Positions 34,221 to 42,905 of a DNA stretch of 64,000 bases are shown here, one piece after another (position 1 is the stretch's first letter; every line of letters begins with the position of its first letter). The DNA lies in the NCBI GenBank assembly GCA_035503915.1, contig DATJSU010000002.1, positions 38,475 to 102,474 on the forward strand. The letters run 5' to 3'. A program made the translations under genes and the position numbers. The notes below the pieces were generated by a model. That model was not told the DNA's origin, did not search any database, and worked only from the letters and a program-made list of their open reading frames with translations. Source of the stretch: DATJMJ01 sp035503915. Its GTDB lineage: Bacteria > Actinomycetota > Acidimicrobiia > Acidimicrobiales > Palsa-688.

Positions 34221-34883
34221 ATGCGCAGGAAATCATTTGATGCCCTCGTGAGCGCAGGCGGCGTCTTGCTCACAGTCGTCCTGGTCGCTGCGGGCATCCT
34301 GCTGTTCTGGGGTTATAGCTATTCGAACAACACCGTCAAGTCCCAGCTTGCGGCCCAAAAGATCACTTTTCCCACGAAGGCCGCGCTTGCTCAGGCAAAG
34401 AACCCGGCACCTGGTGGCTTCTCGGAAATTACCCCCGCAATGGTCCCCTACCTCGAGCCATATGCCGGCAAGCTAATGACGACGGGTGCAGAGGCACAGA
34501 CATACGCCAACCATTTCATCGCCATCCACCTCGCTGAGATGACCGGGGGCCGGACCTACTCACAAGTGAGCGCCGAGGCCATGTCGCTAACGCCAGGGAC
34601 CGCCGCCTACACCAGCGCCGAAAGTTTGGTACAAACGGTCTTCCAGGGCACGACGCTGCGGGGCATGTTGCTAAATGCCTACGGCTGGTGGCAGACCGGG
34701 CAAATCGCGCTGATCAGCTCGATATTCAGCTTCGTGTTCGCGGGCGTCACGCTCTTGCTCTCAGGGCTCGGTATCTGGCACTTCCGCCGGGTACCCGTCG
34801 ACGAGGAGATCCCGAGGCTGCGCACCACGGCGTACGTGGCCAACGGGGACGCCGTCCTTGGCACCCCGGTAGCTGCCCGCTGA
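34221..34883 (+). CDS. Two-helix membrane protein of unknown function, next to devR
   Basis: 220 residues. A membrane helix near the N-terminus (~10-32, VSAGGVLLTVVLVAAGILLFWGY), an outside domain of about 125 residues and a second helix (~160-187) ending before a short basic/acidic tail. The outside domain has conserved-looking blocks (AQTYANHFIAIHLAEMTGGR TYSQVSAEAM). AAAGGA lies eight bases before the ATG. I believe similar small membrane proteins occur in other actinobacteria as uncharacterised proteins, but cannot verify. A DosR-like box upstream and devR downstream suggest a low-oxygen role. Confidence 0.75.
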   Translation: MRRKSFDALVSAGGVLLTVVLVAAGILLFWGYSYSNNTVKSQLAAQKITFPTKAALAQAKNPAPGGFSEITPAMVPYLEPYAGKLMTTGAEAQTYANHFIAIHLAEMTGGRTYSQVSAEAMSLTPGTAAYTSAESLVQTVFQGTTLRGMLLNAYGWWQTGQIALISSIFSFVFAGVTLLLSGLGIWHFRRVPVDEEIPRLRTTAYVANGDAVLGTPVAAR

Positions 34884-34947
34884 CAGCACGCTGAGCGCCA
34901 CGAACAAGCAGAAAAGAACCATCTAGCAACCAAGATCCCCTGCGCAA

Positions 34948-34984
34948 GTGCCCCGGCCGGCAAAAGATGTCGCCGCCGGGGCAC
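34948..34984. terminator. Strong hairpin between the membrane protein gene and devR
   Basis: A perfect 10-bp inverted repeat GTGCCCCGGC (34948-34957) / GCCGGGGCAC (34975-34984) encloses a 17-base loop. No T-run follows. It probably ends the membrane-protein transcript or acts as an attenuator in the devR leader; both genes point rightward. Confidence 0.5.
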
Positions 34985-35097
34985 CAGCGCGTCTGGGCGC
35001 CTCTGGCGCGACGGCGCCCGTGCTGAAGACTGCCAAACAGAGCCTGCCACTCCCGAGGGCGCAGGGCCGGTATGGTAAAGGGTTTAGGAGGGTGCAA

Positions 35098-35745
35098 ATG
35101 ACGGTTCGGATTTTCGTCCTCGACGACCACGAGATAGTCCGGCGAGGGTTGCGTGAGCTCTTCGAGGCGCAGGAGGACTTCCAGGTCGTCGGCGAGGCCT
35201 CAACGCCGGAGGAAGCCATGCTGCGCGTCCCGCCTACCCGCCCCGACGTAGCGGTGCTCGACGTTCGCCTGCCCGGTGGCAGCGGGATCGAGGTGTGCCG
35301 CGACCTGAGGGCTGCAATGCCCGAGCTTCGTTGCCTGATGCTGACTTCCTTTGCCGACGACGACGCTCTCTTCGCCGCCATCCTCGCCGGGGCAAGCGGC
35401 TACCTCTTGAAGCAGATCAAAGGGAGCGAGCTCGTCTCGGCCGTGCGGCGGGTGGCCGAGGGCCAATCCCTGATCGACCCGGCGCTCACGGCCGGCGTGA
35501 TGGACCGCCTCCGGGGCAAGCAGGAAGACGAGCGGATAGCGAAGCTGTCCCCCCAAGAGAGGCGGATACTCGACCTCATCGCCGAGGGGAAGACCAACCG
35601 CCAGATCGGTGCCGAAATGTACCTAGCCGAAAAGACCGTCAAAAACTACGTTTCCAACCTGCTGTCAAAAATGGGGTTTTCCCGGCGGACCGAAGCCGCC
35701 GTCTACGCCGCACGTTCCAAGAACGAACAGAAAGCTGAGGGCTGA
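35098..35745 (+). CDS. DevR/DosR-like response regulator (NarL/LuxR family)
   Basis: 215 residues. The receiver domain (1-120) has the acidic pocket (LDDHE, 8-12), the phospho-acceptor Asp55 in VLDVRLPGGSG, Thr/Ser in MLTSFAD and Lys in YLLKQIKG. The C-terminal HTH (~150-210) reads SPQERRILDLIAEGKTNRQI and then LAEKTVKNYVSNLLSKMG, strikingly like DosR of Mycobacterium, including the DNA-contacting TVKNYVS helix. GGAGG lies six bases before the ATG at 35098. Its partner kinase is probably the one at 55,775. It likely binds the DosR-like boxes described here. Confidence 0.92.
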   Translation: MTVRIFVLDDHEIVRRGLRELFEAQEDFQVVGEASTPEEAMLRVPPTRPDVAVLDVRLPGGSGIEVCRDLRAAMPELRCLMLTSFADDDALFAAILAGASGYLLKQIKGSELVSAVRRVAEGQSLIDPALTAGVMDRLRGKQEDERIAKLSPQERRILDLIAEGKTNRQIGAEMYLAEKTVKNYVSNLLSKMGFSRRTEAAVYAARSKNEQKAEG

Positions 35746-35752
35746 GACCTTG

Positions 35753-35782
35753 CCAGGGTGAGGCCTCACCACCTCACCCTGG
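35753..35782. terminator. Bidirectional hairpin between devR and the ferredoxin gene
   Basis: A perfect 11-bp inverted repeat CCAGGGTGAGG / CCTCACCCTGG with an 8-base loop fills the 63-base gap between the convergent devR and ferredoxin genes. No T-run on either side. Position and perfection suggest a shared transcript end. Confidence 0.65.
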
Positions 35783-35808
35783 GCCCACCTGGCCCGCGGC
35801 GGCTCGGT

Positions 35809-36030
35809 TCAACGGGCAATGTAGATGCATTCGCCCGCGCACTGTGCTTGCGCGTCAAGTACACCTGCTTCGGACTCGGCGGGAACCTCCCGGCCGAGCG
35901 CCTCTCCCGCCGCAGCAAGCTCCTCTCGCACGTGTGCCAAGCCGTCGTCACCCATCTGGAAGACCTCCGGGCACAGTTCCTCGCAAAGCCCGTCGCCGGT
36001 GCAGTAGTCCTGCTCGATCCAAACTCTCAT
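35809..36030 (-). CDS. Single-cluster ferredoxin with an Asp ligand
   Basis: 73 residues. The cluster motif is C10-TG-D13-GL-C16-EEL-C20-P, in which the second Cys of the usual CxxCxxC is Asp, followed by distal Cys64/Cys68 (QCAGECIYI). The same CxxDxxCxxxCP arrangement is found in Pyrococcus furiosus ferredoxin, whose [4Fe-4S] cluster has an Asp ligand and converts readily to [3Fe-4S]. GAGGAG precedes the ATG. It lies 46 bases after the PFOR gene and is most likely its electron acceptor. Confidence 0.9.
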   Translation of the reverse strand: MRVWIEQDYCTGDGLCEELCPEVFQMGDDGLAHVREELAAAGEALGREVPAESEAGVLDAQAQCAGECIYIAR

Positions 36031-36076
36031 CTTTGCTCCTCTCTCTGCTGTCCGCTGTAGTGCTGCCTCCACGAGC

Positions 36077-39000
36077 TCAGCCATCTCCGTCTGCCCCTGC
36101 GCTCGGCGCCCCCTCAGCGGCACTGTCCTCGTCGAGGTCGTCTTCACCTGCGGGCTCGGGGGCCCGCCGCTCCATCCCCGCGAGCTGGGTGTAGTAATGC
36201 CAGCGCTCAGAGGTATCTGCTTGGAGCAGTTCGACAAGGTGCCGCGCGTGCTCTGGGTGCTCGCGAGCGAGCGTCGTGTAACGCACTTCCGAGCCGACGA
36301 ACTCCGAGACCGGCAAAGTGGGTTCCTTCGAGTCGAGGTGGAACGGGTGCGCGGCGGCGTCCTCGCTCGGGTGGAACCTATAAAGAGGCCAGTACCCCGA
36401 CTGCACCGCTTGCTTCTGGTGAGCCATCGAGTAGGCCATGTCGATGCCGTGGGCGATGCAGGTTGCGTACGCGATGACGAGCGAGGGCCCGCGGTAAGCT
36501 TCCGCCTCCAGCAGCGCTTTTACGGTTTGGATGTCGTTGGCGCCGACCGCTACCTGGGCGACATAGACGTTGCCATAAGAGCGTGCCACGCTGGCAAGGT
36601 CTTTCTTCGGCGTGCCTTTGCCTGCGGCGGCAAAGCGAGCTACCGCACCCCGCGGGGTCGACTTGGAGGCCTGGCCCCCTGTGTTTGAGTACACCTCGGT
36701 GTCAAGCACGAGGATGTTGACATCGGCCCCTGAGGCCAGGACTTGGTCGAGGCCCCCAAAGCCGATGTCGTAGGCCCAGCCGTCCCCACCGACGATCCAT
36801 ACGGCCTTGCGGACCAGCGAGCCGGCGATGACCCCCAAATGGGCTACCGCCTCGGCATCAGCGGGCGAAAGGCCCGGGGCCGCCGCCAGTCGTCCGAGCC
36901 GCGCTCTCAGGGACTGCACGCGCTCACGCTGGGCCGCGATCTCTTCTTCTGACACCTGGTCCTCAGCCGAAAGAAGCCCTTCGACAAGAGCGGCATCGAG
37001 ACGGGGCGCAAGCCGGGTGACGAGAGAGCGGGCGAGCCTTTGCTGTGCTTCAGCGCCGATCCGGATACCGAGGCCAAATTCAGCGTTGTCCTCGAAGAGG
37101 GAGTTGGCCCACGCCGGCCCACGCCCCTCGGCATTGACAGCCCACGGCGTCGTCGGGAGGTTGCCCCCATAAATCGACGAGCACCCGGTGGCATTGGCGA
37201 TGAGCAGCCTGTCACCGAAGAGCTGGGACAACAAGCGCAGGTAAAGGGTTTCACCGCACCCAGAGCAAGCCCCGGAGAACTCGAACAACGGCTCGAGCAC
37301 GGCTGCACCCTTGAGGGTGTCGTGCGGGAGGGCAGAGCGGCTCGCTGAGGGGACTGTATTGAAGAACTCCCAGTTGTCCAGCTCGGAAGACCGTTGCGTG
37401 GCTACCTGGGACATGTTGATGGAGCGGTGCGCTGGGTCGGTCTTCGACTTGGCAGGGCAGACCTCCACGCAAACGCGGCACCCTGTGCAGTCGTCAGGCG
37501 AGACTTGGATCGACATCAGGTGCCCGGGCAGGTCTTTCGAGCGGAAATCTTTCACCCGGAATGTCCCGGGAGCTGTCCCAGCGGCTTGGAGCTGCTCGGG
37601 GGAGAAAACTTTCATACGTAGAGCAGCATGCGGGCAGACTATGACGCATTTTGCGCAGTCGGTGCAGATCGAGGGGTCCCATACGGGTACCTCTGCGGCC
37701 AGCCGCCGCTTTTCAAACTTTGAGGTACCAGCAGGAAAACGCCCGTCGGCGGGCAAAGCCGATGTGGGCAGGTCGTCTCCCTCACCAGCGATGAGCGGGA
37801 CCGTAACGCGCTCTAAGAACTCCTCTGCCAGCGAGCCGTGGTCGAGGACGATGGCATGGCCGTTGCCCTCCCTAGCGTGCGGAGCGTTGAGGTGATGGGC
37901 GCTCAAGCTGAGGATGTGGGCAGGCGTTGCCTCCCCCGCGAGCTCGGGCAGCGAGGTTGGCACCTCGACCCTGGAAAGCTTCGCGAGCGCCGAACCAATC
38001 GCCGCGAAGTTGCGCTCCACGACGACCGGCCCGCGCTTGGAATAGGTCCTTTCCACTGCCTCTTTGATGCGCGAGATGGCAAGCTCAACGGGTATGACGT
38101 CGGAGAGAGCGAAGAAGCACACCTGCATGACGGTGTTGACCCGGCTCCCGAGCTTGGCCTCCGAGGCGACTGCCGCCGCGTCGACGACCCACAGCTCGAG
38201 CTGCTTGTCCACGATCTGCTTGCGAACAGCGGGGCTGAGGTGCTCCCACACCAAAGCTGGGCCGAAGGAACAATTAAGGAGGAACTTGGCGCCTTTTTTG
38301 GCTACAGCGAGCACGTCGGCCCGCTCGAGGAGACCGAACTGGTGGCAGGCGACAAAATCGGCCTCGCTGATGAGGTAGGTCGACCGAATGGCACCGGGGC
38401 CGAAACGCAGGTGGGACACGGTCATCGCGCCCGACTTCTTCGAGTCGTAGACGAAATATCCCTGCGCGTACTTGCCGGCAGCGTCGGCGATTATCTTGGC
38501 GCTGTTCTTGTTGGCACCAACCGTCCCGTCTGAGCCGAGGCCGTAAAAAACAGCCTGGACCTCGCCTTCTGGCCGGGGCAGCGCGAAATGTTTGTCCCAG
38601 TTCAAGCTGAGGTGCGTGAGGTCGTCTGTGATGCCGACGGTAAAATGCGGCTTTGGGCGGTCCTTGGCGAGCTCGTCGAAGACTGCCTTGACCATGGCAG
38701 GGTTGAACTCCTTGGAAGACAGCCCGTAGCGGCCCCCGATCACCTTCGGCGCTCCCACGAACGGGCGCTCAGGTGCAGCCATCGCCTCGTCGATCGCCGC
38801 CCGCACGTCTAGGTAGAGCGGTTCGCCCACGCTCCCGGCCTCTTTGCACCGGTCGAGGACAGCAACTGACCGGGTCGTCGGTGGCAAGCTCGAAACGAGC
38901 AACGTAGACGGGAACGGACGGAAAAGCCGCACCTTTACGAGCCCTACTCGTTCCCCCGCCGCAACCAGGGCGTCCACAACTTCTTCGACGGCGCCGCAGC

Positions 39001-39832
39001 CGGACCCCATGGCTACAACGACCCGCTCGGCGTCGGGCGCACCGACGTACTCGACCAGCCCGTAGCGCCGTCCGGTGCGCTCGGCGACTAACCCCATTGA
39101 GCGTTCGACTGCACCCGGCACAGCATCATAGAAAAGGTTGGAAGCCTCCCGCCCTTGGAAGAAGACGTCGGGATTTTGCGCCGTGCCGCGTACGTCGGGG
39201 TTGTCAGGGTCCATCCCGCGGGCCTTGAACGCGAGCACAGAACGGTGGTCGATGACCGCCCGAATGTCTTCGTCACTGATCGGGTCGATTGTCGCCACTT
39301 CGTGGGAAGTCCTAAAGCCGTCGAAGAAGTGAAGGAACGGGACCCTCGAGCCGAGCGCGGCCGCGTGCGCCACGAGGGCGAAATCTTGCGCTTCTTGCAC
39401 CGAGCTCGAGCACAGCATTGCCCACCCCGTAGAGCGGGCCGCCATCACGTCGGAGTGGTCGCCGAAGATCGACAGCGCGTGGGTTGCAACGCTGCGAGCC
39501 GCCACGTGTATCACCGAGGGGATGAGCTCGCCTGCGATCTTGAACATATTGGGGAGCATGAGCAGGAGGCCCTGGGAAGCGGTGAACGTCGTCGCCAGGG
39601 AACCTTTTTGGAGCGCGCCGTGGAGCGCCCCCGCAGCGCCCGCTTCGGACTGCATCTCGACTATCGAGGGCACCTCGCCCCAGAGGTTGGGGCGACCGAG
39701 GGCGGCCCAGTCGTCGGCATGCTCGCCCATCGCGGATGCGGGCGTGATCGGGTAGATCGCGATCACTTCGGAAAGCGAGTACGCGACCCTGGCAGCAGCC
39801 TCATTGCCGTCCACGCAAATCCTGTTGGTCAT
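36077..39832 (-). CDS. nifJ: Pyruvate:ferredoxin (flavodoxin) oxidoreductase, homodimeric NifJ type
   Basis: 1251 residues, all PFOR domains in one chain. N-terminal domain I with YPITPASAMGEHADDWAA and pyruvate-binding region, domain II, a central two-[4Fe-4S] ferredoxin domain (SICTDCAKCVIVCPHAALRMK and DDCTGCRVCVEVCPAKSK, ~695-790), and the C-terminal TPP domain with GACSGCGETLYLRLL and VWIVGGDGWAYDIGFGGLDQ plus NTGGQASKSTPRG. It splits pyruvate and CoA to acetyl-CoA, CO2 and two low-potential electrons and is oxygen sensitive in most organisms. The C-terminus is acidic. Start ATG with GGAGG upstream; own promoter region at 39,833-40,020. Confidence 0.97.
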   Translation of the reverse strand: MTNRICVDGNEAAARVAYSLSEVIAIYPITPASAMGEHADDWAALGRPNLWGEVPSIVEMQSEAGAAGALHGALQKGSLATTFTASQGLLLMLPNMFKIAGELIPSVIHVAARSVATHALSIFGDHSDVMAARSTGWAMLCSSSVQEAQDFALVAHAAALGSRVPFLHFFDGFRTSHEVATIDPISDEDIRAVIDHRSVLAFKARGMDPDNPDVRGTAQNPDVFFQGREASNLFYDAVPGAVERSMGLVAERTGRRYGLVEYVGAPDAERVVVAMGSGCGAVEEVVDALVAAGERVGLVKVRLFRPFPSTLLVSSLPPTTRSVAVLDRCKEAGSVGEPLYLDVRAAIDEAMAAPERPFVGAPKVIGGRYGLSSKEFNPAMVKAVFDELAKDRPKPHFTVGITDDLTHLSLNWDKHFALPRPEGEVQAVFYGLGSDGTVGANKNSAKIIADAAGKYAQGYFVYDSKKSGAMTVSHLRFGPGAIRSTYLISEADFVACHQFGLLERADVLAVAKKGAKFLLNCSFGPALVWEHLSPAVRKQIVDKQLELWVVDAAAVASEAKLGSRVNTVMQVCFFALSDVIPVELAISRIKEAVERTYSKRGPVVVERNFAAIGSALAKLSRVEVPTSLPELAGEATPAHILSLSAHHLNAPHAREGNGHAIVLDHGSLAEEFLERVTVPLIAGEGDDLPTSALPADGRFPAGTSKFEKRRLAAEVPVWDPSICTDCAKCVIVCPHAALRMKVFSPEQLQAAGTAPGTFRVKDFRSKDLPGHLMSIQVSPDDCTGCRVCVEVCPAKSKTDPAHRSINMSQVATQRSSELDNWEFFNTVPSASRSALPHDTLKGAAVLEPLFEFSGACSGCGETLYLRLLSQLFGDRLLIANATGCSSIYGGNLPTTPWAVNAEGRGPAWANSLFEDNAEFGLGIRIGAEAQQRLARSLVTRLAPRLDAALVEGLLSAEDQVSEEEIAAQRERVQSLRARLGRLAAAPGLSPADAEAVAHLGVIAGSLVRKAVWIVGGDGWAYDIGFGGLDQVLASGADVNILVLDTEVYSNTGGQASKSTPRGAVARFAAAGKGTPKKDLASVARSYGNVYVAQVAVGANDIQTVKALLEAEAYRGPSLVIAYATCIAHGIDMAYSMAHQKQAVQSGYWPLYRFHPSEDAAAHPFHLDSKEPTLPVSEFVGSEVRYTTLAREHPEHARHLVELLQADTSERWHYYTQLAGMERRAPEPAGEDDLDEDSAAEGAPSAGADGDG

Positions 39833-39929
39833 TCTGAGAGGACCTCCATTACCAAGGGAACCTGTTGTGCTGCACCTCTGTGCTTAAACCTGTAGTTAAA
39901 CCTCTAGCTGCAACCCGACTTCTCGCCCT

Positions 39930-39944
39930 AGGGGAATTGGTCCT
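39930..39944 (-). promoter_or_regulatory. Weak DosR/DevR-like box upstream of PFOR
   Basis: Read on the minus strand, AGGACCAATTCCCCT matches 8 of 12 fixed consensus bases and lies 98-112 bases before the PFOR ATG. Weak alone; listed because the other sites and gene functions point the same way. Confidence 0.25.
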
Positions 39945-40020
39945 CTGGGCCAGGCCCAAGGGGCATCTGGCAGCCGCTGACCTGGTATTGCTACCTTGGC
40001 GGACCTGTCGTGGCACTAGT

Positions 40021-40377
40021 TCAGGTCTTGGGAGCGAAAGCGACGCTCACTAGCTCGAGACGGCTCGGCAGCTCACCGACTTGGCCACATTGCGGGCAAA
40101 CGCTGATGTGGCCGGCCACGTCCTCGGCGCTGAGGCGCCCGCTGAAGCCGCAAAGGCACTTCAGGTACGGGGCCACTTGTTCGAGCTCGAGGCGCGCCCC
40201 CTCGAGGGTGCCCGCCCCCCGCTGCCCGAGCTGGGAGGTGATGAGGGCGAAACCCTCCACAAGTTCGTCGGCATCGATCCCGAGGGGGCAGCGCACCCGG
40301 ACCTCTGTCACGGTGCGCCCGTCCGCGAGGTCCGAGCACCTGGTCACGAGCTCGCTGACAAGGGAAAGTTCATGCAT
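40021..40377 (-). CDS. hypA: Hydrogenase nickel-insertion protein HypA
   Basis: 118 residues. It starts MHELSLVSEL, whose N-terminal Met-His-Glu binds nickel. The zinc site is formed by KCLCGFSG and VCPQCGQV; the first pair is Cys-x-Cys instead of the more common CxxC. HypA delivers Ni to the hydrogenase large subunit, usually with the GTPase HypB, which is absent from the window. The ATG at 40377 lies inside the end of the protease gene (overlap of 8 bases); longer in-frame starts lack homology. Confidence 0.92.
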   Translation of the reverse strand: MHELSLVSELVTRCSDLADGRTVTEVRVRCPLGIDADELVEGFALITSQLGQRGAGTLEGARLELEQVAPYLKCLCGFSGRLSAEDVAGHISVCPQCGQVGELPSRLELVSVAFAPKT

Positions 40378-40915
40378 GGTTGGTGGCCTCCTCTCGCGCA
40401 GGCGCGACCGCCCCCGGTCGGTCACTTTGGCCCTGGACCTGCTTTTGGAGCGAGATGATCGCCTCCCGGCCAGCCTCCGCCGCGCGAGGCACCGCCGCCC
40501 GGACGGGCGCAGAAAGTCCCTCGCCGATGCGGGCGCTGCCCACGCTCACGGTCACGAGCACAGCGGGAGGCTCGCTCCCGTACAGCTCGCGAGCGAGGCC
40601 CATCAGCGCGGAGGGGCTCAAGTCTTGCCAGCACCCGGCGGGAACGCTCGCGCGCGCGCCCGGAGCATGGACAGCTCGCACGCCGACAGTGCCCGCCTGG
40701 CATCCGTCTGCGGCGGCATCCAAGAACACGACCACGCCTGCGCCAGAAATGTTGAGCGCCATTTCCGGCGTGAGCTCGTGGGCCCAGCAAAAGGCGGCTC
40801 CGTCGAGCTCCGGACGAAGCTCGCGCTCTACCCAAAGGGCGTCACCAACCTCGTGGCCGACGGCGTCGTCGCCTCTCAACGGGTTGCCATAGCTGATGAC
40901 GAGCGCGGGCCTCAC
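40370..40915 (-). CDS. Hydrogenase maturation protease (HoxW/HyaD family)
   Basis: 181 residues. VISYGNPLRGDDAVGHEVGDAL at the N-terminus is the Ni-sensing protease motif with the first Asp ligand; further acidic ligands appear in FLDAAAD, and VSVGSARIGEGLSAPVRAAV is the conserved C-terminal region (normally His-rich, here Ser/Ala). The enzyme clips the large-subunit tail after nickel insertion. GTG start overlapping the hoxH TGA. Its target is presumably HoxH, which carries an uncleaved 29-residue tail. Confidence 0.9.
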   Translation of the reverse strand: MRPALVISYGNPLRGDDAVGHEVGDALWVERELRPELDGAAFCWAHELTPEMALNISGAGVVVFLDAAADGCQAGTVGVRAVHAPGARASVPAGCWQDLSPSALMGLARELYGSEPPAVLVTVSVGSARIGEGLSAPVRAAVPRAAEAGREAIISLQKQVQGQSDRPGAVAPAREEATNHA

Positions 40916-42345
40916 CCGGCAGCCTCCTCGCGAGAAACTTGGCGGAGCAGCTCACCGGTCGGCCCGACTATGTCTATTTGGAGCGGCATTTGGCCGACTG
41001 CGTGCGTCGAACAGGAAAGGCAGGGGTCATAAGTCCTGATGACTGCTTCCACCCGGTTGAGAGCGCCCTCGGCGACCTCGTCGCCCTTTATATAGTGCTT
41101 TGCGACCTGGAGGACAGCCCGGTTCATGGCCAAATTGTTGTGGCCGGTCGCGATCACGAGGTTGACCCACTGCACCGTGCCACCGCTGTCCACCCGGTAA
41201 TGGTGAAAGAGCGTGCCGCGTGGGGCCTCAGAGACGCCCACACCCTCTCTCCGGTTTATCGCTGCCCGTGCCCTGACGTCGTCGCCGAGGATGTCGGCAT
41301 CCGAGAGCAGCTGCTCGATCATGTCGATGCAGTGGAGGATCTCGATCAGGCGCGCCCAGTGGTAATGGAAGGAGCTGCTCGGGAAGCGGCCGAGGCGCAT
41401 GCGGTACTCCGCAAGCTCTATGTCGGCTGGTTCGGTCCCCAGCTGGTCCACAACATTGAGCCGTGCCAGCGGTCCTACCCGGTACAGGCCGTCGGGGTAG
41501 CCAATCGGCTTGAAATAGGCGGACTTCAAGTAGGAGTAAGGCTCGACAGCTTCCCCGATATAGTCCCAATAGGGGCGTGGGTCGGCACCGTCGAGGAGCC
41601 TATTGCCCTTGGCGTCGATCACCCGCAGCTCGCCGTCCGAATAAGCAGCGTTGCCGGTCTCGTGGACGAGGCCCATGTAAAGGCTCGGAAAGTTGCCGAA
41701 AATGGCCGCTTCTTCAGCCCAAGAGGCAAGGTTCGCCTTGTACCATTGGAGCCCCCGTACCGCCGCCGCCCTCGCTTGGGGCACCGTTACGAGTATCGCG
41801 TCGCGCTGCTCGGCGCGAAGAGGGCTGCTCACACCGCCGGGCACGACCCAGGCGGGGTGGATCCGCTTGCCGCCCAGCCGCTCGATTATCTCCTGGCCGA
41901 ACTTCCGCAACGCGATCCCGTCTCGGGCGAGCTCGGGGGCGTGCTCAGCGACCCCGACGATGTTGCGCGAGACAGGGTCTGAGCCGAACCCGAGGAGGAG
42001 GTCCGGTGACGACAGGTGGAAAAACGACAGCGCGTGTGACTGCACTATCTGGGCGAGGTTCATGATGCGGCGCAGCCTTATCGCCACCGGCGGCACTGCA
42101 ACCCCAAGGATCTCATCGCAGGCCTTTGCAGAGGCAACAAGGTGGCTGACAGGGCAGATGCCGCAGATGCGGGCCATCAGCGACGGCATTTCGTAGACCG
42201 GGCGGCCCTGGGCTATCCGCTCGAAGCCGCGCACCTGAGTGACGTGAAAGTGTGCGTCGGTGACATCGCCCGCTTCGTCGACGAAGACCGTTATCTTGGC
42301 ATGGCCTTCGATCCGGGTTACGGGTGCAATTGTGATCTCGCTCAT
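40912..42345 (-). CDS. hoxH: Bidirectional [NiFe] hydrogenase large subunit HoxH
   Basis: 477 residues. The N-terminal nickel motif is RICGICPVSH (Cys61, Cys64) and the C-terminal motif DPCLSCSTH (Cys442, Cys445) is followed by a 29-residue extension beginning AVGQMPL, to be removed after His448. Sequence style (PVTRIEGHAKI, SSPDLLLGFGSDP) is that of group 3 cytosolic hydrogenases, and the neighbours make it group 3d (NAD-linked). A TTG at 42363 overlaps hoxY, but the ATG at 42345 has GGAG eight bases upstream and was chosen. Confidence 0.96.
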   Translation of the reverse strand: MSEITIAPVTRIEGHAKITVFVDEAGDVTDAHFHVTQVRGFERIAQGRPVYEMPSLMARICGICPVSHLVASAKACDEILGVAVPPVAIRLRRIMNLAQIVQSHALSFFHLSSPDLLLGFGSDPVSRNIVGVAEHAPELARDGIALRKFGQEIIERLGGKRIHPAWVVPGGVSSPLRAEQRDAILVTVPQARAAAVRGLQWYKANLASWAEEAAIFGNFPSLYMGLVHETGNAAYSDGELRVIDAKGNRLLDGADPRPYWDYIGEAVEPYSYLKSAYFKPIGYPDGLYRVGPLARLNVVDQLGTEPADIELAEYRMRLGRFPSSSFHYHWARLIEILHCIDMIEQLLSDADILGDDVRARAAINRREGVGVSEAPRGTLFHHYRVDSGGTVQWVNLVIATGHNNLAMNRAVLQVAKHYIKGDEVAEGALNRVEAVIRTYDPCLSCSTHAVGQMPLQIDIVGPTGELLRQVSREEAAG

Positions 42346-42359
42346 GGACGTGGCTCCGA

Positions 42360-42905
42360 TCAACCGAACTTGGACACTTGTGCTGCGTCATCGAGCTGAC
42401 CGTCGAGCAAGCCCGAGATGACTTCGAAAAGGCGGTCAGCCGAAGGCGGGCACCCGGTCACAAAGACGTCCACAGGGACGCAGGCATGGACAGGGAGCGA
42501 CTCGGGCAAGAGCGGGGGGAGCCCAACGACCGGGATCTGCTTGTTGATCGTGGCGTTCTCGAGGTACGCGCGTTCGAGCACGGCTCGCGGGCCGAACGGG
42601 TTGCGCATCCCGGGGACATTGGTCGTGATCGCACAGTCGCCCATCGCAACAAGGACGCGGGTGCGCTCGCGGACGATCAGCAACTTGTGGAGGTCCTCGG
42701 CCGTGCCAACCGCTCCCTCCACGAGAGTGATGTCGACGCCCTCGGGGAACTCCTTTGCGTCGACAAGGCACCCGTACACGAGGTCAGCGCGGGCCGTCAG
42801 CTCGAGGAGGCGCTCGTCGATGTCCAAAAAGGACATGTGACAGCCCGAGCACCCATCCAGCCAGATGGTCGCAAGGCGAGGCTTGTTGTGAGGTCCGTCG
42901 CTCAT
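42360..42905 (-). CDS. hoxY: [NiFe] hydrogenase small subunit HoxY
   Basis: 181 residues. LDGCSGCHMSFLD (Cys19, Cys22), MGDCAI (Cys91) and TGCPPSAD (Cys152) are the four ligands of the proximal [4Fe-4S] cluster. The short form with a single cluster and no signal peptide is typical of HoxY in cytosolic bidirectional enzymes. It passes electrons between HoxH and the HoxFU diaphorase. ATGA overlap with hoxU upstream. Confidence 0.95.
   Translation of the reverse strand: MSDGPHNKPRLATIWLDGCSGCHMSFLDIDERLLELTARADLVYGCLVDAKEFPEGVDITLVEGAVGTAEDLHKLLIVRERTRVLVAMGDCAITTNVPGMRNPFGPRAVLERAYLENATINKQIPVVGLPPLLPESLPVHACVPVDVFVTGCPPSADRLFEVISGLLDGQLDDAAQVSKFG

Noticed and set aside
40422..40835. Open frames on both strands inside the hydrogenase protease gene
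   Set aside because: They are shadows of the protease gene, which has the GNPLRGDDAVG motif and the expected operon position.
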